From Clostridia bacterium (GTDB lineage: Bacteria > Bacillota > Clostridia > Oscillospirales > Acutalibacteraceae), in assembly GCA_900759575.1 (NCBI GenBank), contig CAAEVU010000304.1, forward strand, positions 1-7,044: a stretch of 7,044 nucleotides of DNA, given 5' to 3'. The translations under genes and the position numbers were made by a program. Below are positions 1-5,467 of the stretch, in pieces. The notes beneath the pieces were generated by a model. The model had not been told where the DNA came from. It searched no databases and was given only the letters and a program-made list of their open reading frames with translations. The first letter of the stretch is position 1. Every line of letters starts with the position of its first letter.

Positions 1-232
1 CAACGAACACTCTAAGATGACTGGCGATGTGGAAATGATCCACCATGCCTGGTCCCAAGAATGTTGGTGATAGTTTGCACCTTTTTCCCGAAAGACTGGG
101 CAAATGACCCGGTAATACAGAGGATCTCATTCTTGTTGATTTAGTAGGATAGAAGAGTGGTACCCTTAATGAGGATTTGTAAACACTTTTGTGTAAATTA
201 ATATAAAATATAATAAAAGAACAGAATATCTA
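1..232. other. Left-edge region without a convincing gene
   Basis: No complete gene is visible. On the + strand one frame is open from the edge to a TGA at 68-70 and could be the last 22 residues of an upstream gene, ending ...HHAWSQECW. On the - strand a frame is open from an ATG at 130-128 to the edge (43 residues, including GPGMVDHFHIASHL). The two overlap, so at most one is real, and neither has a ribosome binding site or a motif that I can name. Bases 176-232 are very AT-rich and lie just upstream of the promoter at 233-261, where they could act as an UP element. No terminator with a T-run is visible. Confidence 0.35.
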
Positions 233-261
233 TTGACATAAACGGTTTATACGACTATGAT
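233..261 (+). promoter_or_regulatory. Near-consensus sigma-A promoter for the envelope-protein run
   Basis: The -35 box TTGACA (233-238) and the -10 box TATGAT (256-261) are separated by exactly 17 bp, giving 11 of 12 consensus bases. An AT-rich tract (about 197-230) lies directly upstream. Transcription would begin near 268. The -10 box contains the ATG at 257, so that ATG cannot be the start codon on this transcript. The TTG at 296 becomes the start, with a leader of roughly 28 nt. Confidence 0.8.
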
Positions 262-282
262 CAAATTTAGAAAGAAAATAAA

Positions 283-298
283 AAAGGTGATCCCCTTG
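283..298 (+). promoter_or_regulatory. Ribosome binding site that selects the TTG start at 296
   Basis: AAAGGTGATCC (283-293) matches the right-hand part of the full anti-Shine-Dalgarno complement AAGGAGGTGATCC. It is followed by a TTG at 296-298. The small membrane protein at 5010 uses the same arrangement (AAAGGTGAT, then TTG). Starting here gives a protein of 177 aa, the same length as its paralogue downstream. Confidence 0.7.
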
Positions 299-829
299 AA
301 GCGTAAAATCCCAAAAAAGACAGCGATTTTCTGTGTGGTGTTGGCTGCTGTATTGCTAGTGTCCGGCGGTGTGGGGGGATATCTTTATTGGCGTTCTTTG
401 CCTTCCCAGCAGTTTGAGTTTTTTCCTTCCTTTACGGCAGAATCTTCACACCCTGGCGGTTTGCTGCTGGATACCCTAGAGGTAAATCGCAATGAGGACG
501 GTTCCGGTTCGTTAAAGTACCAACTGAAAAACAACTGGGACGCAGACGATCCGTTTGCCCTTACCTTGTCCTATGGAGACGCTGGCCCCTGGATCGATTA
601 CTATTACCAGAACGAGTGGTATCAGGTATATCCTCGAGCGGACCTGGAGACACAGAACGAAACCGATTCGGAATATGATTTAGAACCGGAGGAAGAAATG
701 GTGTTTACCATAGATTTTCCCGAAAAGGCTTTGGCGGTTCCTGGACGCTATCGGTTGAGGGTGGACAATGTAGGAGAGAGCGAATTTCTCGTGATGGACG
801 ATGGGAAAATCGCCATTCAGTCTCGATAA
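296..829 (+). CDS. Membrane-anchored Ig-like domain protein, paralogue 1
   Basis: A 177-aa protein with a short basic N-terminus (KRKIPKK, residues 2-8), one hydrophobic segment (about 9-31) and an extracytoplasmic domain of about 140 residues. There is no lipobox; Cys13 lies inside the hydrophobic core, so I expect an uncleaved N-terminal anchor. The outer domain has the pattern Gly-Ser-rich strand, GPWIDYYYQ, W/YQVYPRAD, an acidic linker and a C-terminal PGRYRLRV strand. This resembles the bacterial Ig-like domains of Firmicutes with a 'WY.V.P ... PG.YR' signature (Big_14-like). That family call is from memory, not a search. The start is the TTG at 296, because the in-frame ATG at 257 lies in the promoter -10 box. 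A second copy follows 64 nt downstream and is probably cotranscribed. The function is unknown; a role in the envelope or in sensing is inference. Confidence 0.75.
   Translation: MKRKIPKKTAIFCVVLAAVLLVSGGVGGYLYWRSLPSQQFEFFPSFTAESSHPGGLLLDTLEVNRNEDGSGSLKYQLKNNWDADDPFALTLSYGDAGPWIDYYYQNEWYQVYPRADLETQNETDSEYDLEPEEEMVFTIDFPEKALAVPGRYRLRVDNVGESEFLVMDDGKIAIQSR
299..427 (+). repeat. Anchor-encoding direct repeat, copy 1
   Basis: This 129-bp block is repeated at 897-1025 with a constant offset of 598 bp and only two differences by my count, both silent. It encodes the basic N-terminus, the transmembrane segment and the linker to FEFFP. Similarity falls off sharply at 428. Confidence 0.85.
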
Positions 830-834
830 AGCGG

Positions 835-864
835 TTTGAGAAAATCCGGGCAGCTTTCCTCAAA
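835..864 (+). other. Intercistronic inverted repeat
   Basis: TTTGAG (835-840) and CTCAAA (859-864) can pair around an 18-nt loop, and the stem can be extended with a bulge through AAA/TTT. No T-run follows, so this is not a standard terminator. It sits between the two paralogues and could affect mRNA stability or relative expression. It may also be chance. Confidence 0.3.
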
Positions 865-893
865 TGAAACTTGGCAGAGGGTGGGGAATCTTG

Positions 894-1427
894 ATGAAGC
901 GTAAAATCCCAAAAAAGACGGCGATTTTCTGTGTGGTGTTGGCCGCTGTATTGCTAGTGTCCGGCGGTGTGGGGGGATATCTTTATTGGCGTTCTTTGCC
1001 TTCCCAGCAGTTTGAGTTTTTTCCTCCGCCCCATTCGGCGCAGGAGCCTGACTCCGGTGGTCTTATACTTACGATTGTTGACATGGGCCGCAATCGGAAT
1101 GGTTCTGGATTTGTGGAGTACCAAATGGAAAATCCTTTGGATGGTGACGATCCTTCCTCGGATGTTCTGTATTATGGAGCCTGTGGTCCCTGGATCGACT
1201 ACTATTACCAGGGAGCCTTTTATCAGGTGTATCCCCGAGCGGATCAGGTTTTTCAGTTATCGGTTTATACCAGCAATCCTGTGGAACCGGGGAAGGAGAC
1301 AGTGCTGACAGATCTTCTCCCCGAAAAAGCCCTGGCGGTCCCCGGGCGGTATCGTTTACGGGTGGACAATGTAGGTTGTGCGGAATTCCGCGTGACAGGA
1401 AACGGGAAAATTGAAATCTCAGATTGA
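894..1427 (+). CDS. Membrane-anchored Ig-like domain protein, paralogue 2
   Basis: A 177-aa paralogue of the gene at 296-829, equal in length when the ATG at 894 is used. The purine-rich AGAGGGTGGGG (876-886) is a suitable ribosome binding site. An in-frame ATG at 864 would add ten residues that the paralogue lacks, and a TTG at 891 is also possible. Residues 2-44 (anchor plus linker) are identical to paralogue 1. The outer domain keeps GPWIDYYYQ, YQVYPRAD and the stretch PEKALAVPGRYRLRVDNVG, but is otherwise only about half identical. Conserved outer blocks show many synonymous differences, whereas the anchor DNA is nearly identical, suggesting recent homogenisation of the 5' end. It is likely in one transcript with its neighbour. 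The function is unknown and the Ig-like fold is inferred. Confidence 0.75.
   Translation: MKRKIPKKTAIFCVVLAAVLLVSGGVGGYLYWRSLPSQQFEFFPPPHSAQEPDSGGLILTIVDMGRNRNGSGFVEYQMENPLDGDDPSSDVLYYGACGPWIDYYYQGAFYQVYPRADQVFQLSVYTSNPVEPGKETVLTDLLPEKALAVPGRYRLRVDNVGCAEFRVTGNGKIEISD
897..1025 (+). repeat. Anchor-encoding direct repeat, copy 2
   Basis: Second copy of the 129-bp anchor module (see 299-427). Similarity begins at the codon after the ATG and ends at 1025, just after the membrane anchor and linker. The repeat border therefore coincides with a structural border of the protein. Confidence 0.85.
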
Positions 1428-1487
1428 AGGAAATCGAGAGGATTGGCAACGTGAGGTTGTTTGGTAGGCTACATGAGGCTCGGTTCC

Positions 1488-1604
1488 ATGTCAGTATCTG
1501 AAAATGTTCATGATCATCCGATTTGTGTACAGGAGGTGGGGGATCTGGGGTTTGGCGTTTTTGAGGATGGAGATGTGGAAGCGCTGAAAGGATACTTTTT
1601 GTAG
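1488..1604 (+). CDS. Possible small ORF, 38 aa, unknown
   Basis: An acidic 38-residue ORF that reads like real protein, with GDLGFGVFEDGDVEALKGYF at its C-terminal end. The ATG at 1488 has a modest TGAGG (1474-1478) nine bases upstream; an in-frame ATG at 1473 is an alternative. The ORF ends 16 nt before the GTG of the next gene. There is no hydrophobic segment or recognised motif. It could be a small cytoplasmic protein of this run, the remnant of a longer gene, or chance. I do not recognise it. Confidence 0.35.
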   Translation: MSVSENVHDHPICVQEVGDLGFGVFEDGDVEALKGYFL

Positions 1605-1620
1605 AAAGGGAGTGAATGTT

Positions 1621-2454
1621 GTGAAAAAAAGTAATGTTTTGAAATTGACTGCTGGTTTTGCGGCTGTTCTATTCGTTGCGCTTGTGGGAGGGGTTATAGT
1701 CTCGCAGGTCAACGCTGGTACTGCGCAGGGAATGACCAGCAGTTCCGTGGATGAGAGCAGTCTGTCTCAGACGTCCTCTTCCACTGCTCAAAATATAACA
1801 TTGAAATCCAAGACACTTGCTAGGGTAACGGTAGGGCAGATGATGGAGGAATCCACTTTGGTAGCAACCTGCACCTATAAAGAACCCTCCGAGTCTTTTC
1901 AGGTCCTGTATACCAATGGCGGTGGTTCCACTTTTACAGATCATTACTTTGAGGTAAATGAGACATTCCGAGGAGAGGCTCCCGAGGATGGAATCGTTAC
2001 GGTTCGACAGGAAGGGTAAACCATCGGAAACGAGGTAGTGAAAGTTTCACCCTCTTGCGAATTTGAGGAGGGAAAATCTTATTTGCTTTTCTTGTATCAT
2101 CCAAGTGTTGGCGCTGGAAAAAACACAGAAGGTGACTATTATTACATTCAGGGCTCTGTATATGGCGCTTATCCTATCGATGCCCCATCCTTAACTCAGG
2201 TCAACGACGCTCAAATTGTCAATGAAATGGGCAGCAATCCCATTGAGGTGGCCTCTTTCCAGCAACAAGTGGATTATTACAATGAAAAAACTCCGCCTAC
2301 GGAAGATGTTGTAATTAACAAGACCATAGAGAACATGCAGGAAAATGTCCGCGCCGGCATGATGACACAAGAAGAATATGAAAAGGCTATGGCTGACATG
2401 GAGGAATATGCTACATATGTTGGTGATCCCCCTGCTGGATATAGCGGCGAGTGA
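1621..2454 (+). pseudogene. Exported protein of unknown function, frame broken by an in-frame TAA
   Basis: Read from GTG 1621 (ribosome binding site AAAGGGAG at 1605-1612, 8 nt upstream), the frame has 277 sense positions plus the final TGA, with one TAA at 2017-2019 (codon 133). The same frame continues for 144 residues beyond it. The N-terminus is basic (MKKSNVLK) with a hydrophobic stretch (about 9-28) and a possible signal-peptidase site VNA (30-32), then a Ser/Thr-rich linker. The domain after that runs through the stop: ...FEVNETFRGE...VTVRQEG, stop, TIGNEVVKVS...KSYLLFLYHP...GDYYYIQGSVYGAYPI. I know this pattern from uncharacterised secreted Firmicute proteins but cannot name a family. 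A CAA-to-TAA change (Gln-to-stop) is the simplest explanation. Restart at GTG 2038 is unlikely because GAGG lies too close. The fragments would be 132 and up to 144 residues. Confidence 0.75.
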
Positions 2455-2502
2455 GTATGGGGACTTGCTTGATCAGAAGCTGACAGAAAAATATTGATAC
2501 AG

Positions 2503-2527
2503 AGGCCGGGAGTGATCCTGGCCTTTT
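2503..2527 (+). terminator. Rho-independent terminator after the envelope-protein run
   Basis: AGGCCGGG (2503-2510) pairs with CCTGGCCT (2517-2524), with one G-U pair, around the 6-nt loop AGTGAT. A TTTT run (2524-2527) follows. It lies 48 nt after the stop codon at 2454 and is oriented for + strand transcription. Confidence 0.7.
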
Positions 2528-2530
2528 GCT

Positions 2531-2885
2531 TGCCCGTTTGAATGGCATTTCTTACCTTGTGTGCCAGAGTGCCATAGAAATCGCAGAAACCCGCAGTGGG
2601 CCGGAAACGCCGAAATAAGCATGACCACCAAAATCCCCCCCTAAACGATGCGAAGGTGGTTTGGCAAAGTGTGAGAAAACTCATAGGGTACTTTTTTTCT
2701 GTTGGGAACCTTGTCTCGGCAATTAAACCCGAAAACTTTGGAGACGGATTACTACGAGAGTTATGGTGTCTAGACAGTCCATTCGAAACATCCGTATGGC
2801 AGTCTTTCGAAGGTCCCTTAAAATTGGCGGCAACCAGATTCTCATTTTGTGCTTTCATATCCTCCTGTAGTAGGCCGCCTGTCAT
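2531..2885. other. Gene-free stretch between convergent genes
   Basis: About 355 bases lie between the + strand terminator and the 3' end of the oxidoreductase gene. Long open frames cross this stretch on both strands, but each runs antisense into a neighbouring real gene. Their predicted proteins (Arg-, Cys- and Phe-rich on the - strand) show no motif, signal or convincing ribosome binding site. Two TTCGAA hexamers (2782-2787 and 2806-2811) are present. I see no clear terminator for the - strand oxidoreductase here. Confidence 0.45.
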
Positions 2886-4184
2886 CTACTTTTTTAGGTT
2901 CTGTGTGGCAGGATTGTCAATCAGTCTCCCATCTTCTGTAAATCGCGAACCGTGGCAAGGGCAGTCCCAAGTATGCTCAATGGGATTCCACTTTAATGCA
3001 CATCCCAGGTGAGGGCAGCGTTTGGTGGTAGGAGTCAGCAGATTCACAGCTGCTTCCAAGGCGTTGATGGCCAGTTGTGGACGGAGAATGGTTCTCGAAG
3101 GAGAGAACACTTCCGCATAGGCATTCCGTTTTCCCTGCACTAAATCGCACAGGATCATGGCTGAAATCATAGAAGAGGTCATTCCCCATTTATTAAACCC
3201 GGTGGCAACGTATAGATTTTCCGTACTGGAAGAATAAGCGCCAATATACGGAATGCCGTCCAGTGTCATACAGTCCTGGGTTGCCCAGTGATAGTTTTCT
3301 TTGGCATTTGGATAATACCGCTGCACAAAATCACGCAATTCCTTCCAGCTTCCGCCTTTTTTGCCGGTCCGGTGACCTCCGCCTCCAACAACCAATAAGT
3401 TTTGATAATTTCGAAAAGATAATCCGTTTTGTGCCTCATCTATATAGATCCCGTTTACATTGGGAGCGTTTTCCAGTGCAAGCACGTAAGAACGGTGCTG
3501 ATACATTTTCAAAAAATAGCTTCCGTGTTTATTCAAAAACGGAAAGTGGGTGGTCACAATAATACGATTGGCTGTGATTTTGCCGTGGTCGGTAATTGCC
3601 GTTGTTCCGACGAGTTCTCTAACTGCTGTATGCTCGTAAATGCGCAATCCTTTTGAAATGGCAGTGATAAATTTTAGCGGATGGAACTGAGCTTGCTTTG
3701 AAACTTTTACAGCCCCTGCCACAGGAAAAGGCAGGAAAAGCCGATCCACAAACTCCGGATGAGCTCCCAGTTTTTCCAGTGCGGCAATTTCTTTTTCGAT
3801 CTTTTGACGATTGTCGAGAGAATAAACGTAGGAGGTTTTCTCCTCGAAATCACAGTCTATCTCACTGCAAAGAGTACGGTATTTTGCAAGAGCTGATTCA
3901 TTGGCTTCCAGGTATTGTCGGGCTTGATCAATGTGAAATTCACGGATCAGTTTGTCGTAAATCAATCCGTGTTGGGAGGTGATCTTTGCAGTTGTGTTTT
4001 TAGTAATTCCACTGCCTATGGTTTGTGCTTCCACAAGCACGTAGGGTATCCCTGAGCGTTCCAGCAGATACGCACATAAAATACCAGCCATTCCTCCTCC
4101 GATGATGAGAACGTCCGTTTTGATATCCTGCTTTAGACTTTCAAAACCAAAACCATTCGATGTCTTCTCCCACACGGAATCCAT
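2886..4184 (-). CDS. FAD-dependent oxidoreductase with C-terminal Rieske [2Fe-2S] domain (YhfW-like)
   Basis: A 432-aa protein. The N-terminal Rossmann fold shows DVLIIGGGMAG (about 24-34) followed by the VEA turn, as in the DAO/glycine-oxidase superfamily. The C-terminal part has the conserved blocks WATQDCMTLDGIPYIG (300-315) and ATGFNKWGMTSS (327-338). The Rieske domain has CPHLGC (390-395) and CPCHGS (408-413), that is C-x-H-x15-C-x2-H with both extra cysteines that form the stabilising disulfide in bc1-type Rieske proteins. Cofactor ligands are complete, so it is probably an active cytoplasmic electron-transfer oxidase or dehydrogenase. The substrate is unknown. The architecture matches Bacillus YhfW-type proteins, although this one appears somewhat shorter. 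The start is the ATG at 4184: GGGGAGG (4197-4191) is 6 nt upstream, whereas the in-frame ATG at 4190 directly abuts it. No clear promoter is visible between 4191 and 4254. Confidence 0.9.
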   Translation of the reverse strand: MDSVWEKTSNGFGFESLKQDIKTDVLIIGGGMAGILCAYLLERSGIPYVLVEAQTIGSGITKNTTAKITSQHGLIYDKLIREFHIDQARQYLEANESALAKYRTLCSEIDCDFEEKTSYVYSLDNRQKIEKEIAALEKLGAHPEFVDRLFLPFPVAGAVKVSKQAQFHPLKFITAISKGLRIYEHTAVRELVGTTAITDHGKITANRIIVTTHFPFLNKHGSYFLKMYQHRSYVLALENAPNVNGIYIDEAQNGLSFRNYQNLLVVGGGGHRTGKKGGSWKELRDFVQRYYPNAKENYHWATQDCMTLDGIPYIGAYSSSTENLYVATGFNKWGMTSSMISAMILCDLVQGKRNAYAEVFSPSRTILRPQLAINALEAAVNLLTPTTKRCPHLGCALKWNPIEHTWDCPCHGSRFTEDGRLIDNPATQNLKK

Positions 4185-4190
4185 AAGCAT

Positions 4191-4197
4191 CCTCCCC
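4191..4197 (-). promoter_or_regulatory. Ribosome binding site that sets the oxidoreductase start
   Basis: GGGGAGG on the - strand directly abuts the ATG at 4190-4188 and lies 6 nt before the ATG at 4184-4182. Only the second has workable spacing, which removes the first two residues (ML) of the longest reading. Confidence 0.7.
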
Positions 4198-4254
4198 GAA
4201 AATCTGATTCACAAATAGTATCTGTCCAACGATTTCAGCTATTCTTAAAATTAC

Positions 4255-4305
4255 AAAAAGAAATGCCAGTATGTTCTACCGTTGAAGGTCCGAGCATACT
4301 GGCAT
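4255..4305 (-). terminator. Strong rho-independent terminator of the cupin gene
   Basis: A perfect 11-bp inverted repeat, ATGCCAGTATG (4263-4273) and CATACTGGCAT (4295-4305), encloses a 21-nt loop in which ACC/GGT can also pair. In the - strand direction the stem is followed by TTCTTTTT (4262-4255). It starts 6 nt past the cupin stop codon. It separates the cupin gene from the oxidoreductase downstream, arguing against a simple two-gene operon. Confidence 0.85.
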
Positions 4306-4311
4306 CTTTCA

Positions 4312-4758
4312 TTATTTGTGATTTTCAGCACGTTGTGCGTCTTCTTTTGTTCTATGAATCGTTCCAAAAGGATGTTTCGGCGGAGCATAGACGGAATATA
4401 ACTTGAGCGGCGTACAGCCAACGTTGATGATGTTATGCCATGTGCAGGCTGGAATTAAAATGGCAAAGTTGCTGTTTACTCGCTGCTGATAGTCCAGATG
4501 CTCCTTGCGTTTTCCCATTTTCACCAAAGCTAATCCGTCTTCAATTCGTATGAACTGGTCCACCGTGTCATGCATTTCTATCCCAACATCACCGCCAACG
4601 GGAATGCTCATCAGGGTCACTTGCAGATGGTCTCCGGTCCATAACGCAGTCCGATAGTTGGAGTTCATTTTTGCCAAATGATCCATGTTCACTACAAATG
4701 GTTCCGGCCCGCAATCCCGTATTTCTTGATTGCGGTTACTCCCTCTGTTTTGATTCAT
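4312..4758 (-). CDS. Cupin domain protein, small single-domain type
   Basis: A 148-aa single-domain cupin with no signal or membrane segment, so probably cytoplasmic. Motif 1 appears as GGDVGIEMHDTVDQFIRIEDG: it keeps the conserved Gly, Glu, one His and a Gln/Asp pair, but the second His of the textbook G-x5-H-x-H motif is absent. Motif 2 is P-A-C-T-W-H-N with the expected His. The C-terminal LKLYSVYAPPKHPFGTIH is typical of a widespread group of uncharacterised cupins. Metal binding is likely; the reaction is unknown. The ATG at 4758 follows GAGGTGG at a good distance. An upstream in-frame ATG at 4812 lies between the -35 and -10 boxes and is excluded. The gene has its own promoter and terminator. 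Confidence 0.88.
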   Translation of the reverse strand: MNQNRGSNRNQEIRDCGPEPFVVNMDHLAKMNSNYRTALWTGDHLQVTLMSIPVGGDVGIEMHDTVDQFIRIEDGLALVKMGKRKEHLDYQQRVNSNFAILIPACTWHNIINVGCTPLKLYSVYAPPKHPFGTIHRTKEDAQRAENHK

Positions 4759-4798
4759 TTTCTCCACCTCTTCGTCATATTCAAGCACAAAATCAGAG

Positions 4799-4827
4799 TG
4801 TATAAAGAACAAGCCTTACCATGCCAA
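4799..4827 (-). promoter_or_regulatory. Promoter of the cupin gene
   Basis: On the - strand, TTGGCA (4827-4822), a 17-bp spacer and TATACA (4804-4799) match 5/6 and 4/6 consensus bases. Transcription would start near 4792, giving a leader of about 34 nt before the ATG at 4758. This supports the shorter start. Confidence 0.6.
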
Positions 4828-4833
4828 TCAAAA

Positions 4834-4867
4834 TACCACCTACAATCCAACTGAAGTGGTAGATTGT
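4834..4867. repeat. Two interlocking inverted repeats upstream of the cupin promoter
   Basis: TACCAC (4834-4839) pairs with GTGGTA (4856-4861), and ACAATC (4842-4847) with GATTGT (4862-4867). The arms alternate A-B-A'-B', so both hairpins could form together only as a pseudoknot. They lie 7 to 40 bp upstream of the cupin -35 box, where an activator or repressor could bind. A regulatory role is inference. Confidence 0.35.
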
Positions 4868-5009
4868 GTACAATGTTTTTTCATTTTATCTTATGCCATA
4901 CATGCTATGACGGTCACGGTTCCACGCGCTCAAAAAATACTTGTCCAATCCGTAGGAAGCAACTCGACACTTTTCATGGACTTGCGTGCTTTGGAAGAAA
5001 GGTGATTTT
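4868..5009. other. Divergent intergenic region, no gene seen
   Basis: This stretch lies between the cupin promoter region and the small membrane protein. TTGTGT (4864-4869) followed by TATCTT 17 bp later is a weak + strand promoter candidate (3/6 and 4/6). I see no hairpin with a T-run and no convincing ORF other than upstream extensions of the gene at 5010. Confidence 0.3.
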
Positions 5010-5168
5010 TTGAAAACAAAATTTGCCTTTTGGGGATGTTTTGGCGTTTTGTGGCTTTATGCTTCGCTGCCTTTTCCGATTGGTTGGACACAGGAAGGTT
5101 CCTGTGTTTTGCCCAGCGTGTATGTTTGGTGGGTGATTATTGGAATTGCCCTGCTGCCGGACTTTTGA
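5010..5168 (+). CDS. Small two-helix membrane protein, possibly truncated
   Basis: A 52-aa hydrophobic protein with two likely transmembrane segments: about residues 5-22, rich in Phe/Trp/Leu, and about 35-50, around YVWWVIIGIALL. The start is a TTG at 5010 preceded by AAAGGTGAT (4998-5006), the same ribosome-site-plus-TTG layout as at 296. A GTG at 4986 would add eight residues and place the ribosome site inside the coding region. The TGA at 5166-5168 is followed, in the same frame, by 21 sense codons beginning GVLFVALAFDEAQ, then TGA at 5232. This third hydrophobic stretch suggests the gene was once longer and was cut by TGG-to-TGA or a similar change. The family is not recognised. It could instead be an intact small protein. 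Confidence 0.5.
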   Translation: MKTKFAFWGCFGVLWLYASLPFPIGWTQEGSCVLPSVYVWWVIIGIALLPDF

Positions 5169-5435
5169 GGAGTACTGTTTGTGGCCCTAGCTTTTGATGA
5201 GGCCCAAATCCCCGTTATATTCCACAGGTGCTGAACAAAACGTGGCGTATAAGATGACTCTGAGCGACAGCAGACGTGTGGTATGGAAGGTTGCATAAGA
5301 TTGTTGGAGAAAAAACGATTGATTGACACAGAAACCACGAAGTGCAAACTGGGGACGGTGTGATGCGAAACGGAACTCTGCGTTATGCGATTTTTCCCCA
5401 TTCAGAAGGCTATGAAGTGCGTACTAGAACGTGAA
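5169..5435 (+). pseudogene. Decayed coding region with short protein-like ORFs in three frames
   Basis: There is no intact gene here, but several short open stretches look like protein: frame continuation to 5234 (...VALAFDEAQIPVIFHRC); 5197-5298 (33 codons, ...STGAEQNVAYKMTLSDSRR...); a third around 5304-5362 (...LLEKKRLIDTETTKCKLG...); and 5363-5434 (MRNGTLRYAIFPHSEGYEVR...). They follow one another in different frames, as expected for one or more genes broken by frameshifts. None has a good ribosome site. I cannot assign a family, and chance is not excluded. Confidence 0.35.
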
Positions 5436-5467
5436 TTATTAGTCCCGCCCAAACACTGTGATAGTCG

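Noticed and set aside
257..295. ATG at 257 as the start of paralogue 1
   Set aside because: It lies inside the -10 box of a near-consensus promoter, has no ribosome site and adds 13 residues absent from the paralogue.
1069..1449. A 126-codon open frame on the - strand
   Set aside because: It is antisense to paralogue 2, whose frame is confirmed by similarity to paralogue 1.
2826..2879. GGCGGC/GCCGCC inverted repeat downstream of the oxidoreductase gene as its terminator
   Set aside because: The loop is about 42 nt and no T-run follows in the - strand direction.
2277..2885. A 202-codon open frame on the - strand
   Set aside because: It runs antisense through the end of the exported-protein gene. 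It has no recognisable motif, and the AGGAGG near its start is too close to its nearest in-frame ATG to be useful.
2596..3012. A 138-codon open frame on the + strand
   Set aside because: Its right third is antisense to the well-supported Rieske domain of the oxidoreductase. There is no ribosome site or motif.
4191..4254. Promoter for the oxidoreductase gene
   Set aside because: TACTAT and TTGGAC elements are present but not at workable spacing from any partner box.
2017..5168. Stop-codon reassignment as the explanation of the two in-frame stops
   Set aside because: The interrupting codons differ (TAA and TGA), and both also serve as ordinary terminal stops here: TAA ends paralogue 1, and TGA ends paralogue 2 and the frame closing at 2454.
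5057..5401. A 114-codon open frame on the - strand
   Set aside because: It has low-complexity Ser/Thr/His-rich content and overlaps the + strand membrane protein, which has a good ribosome site.
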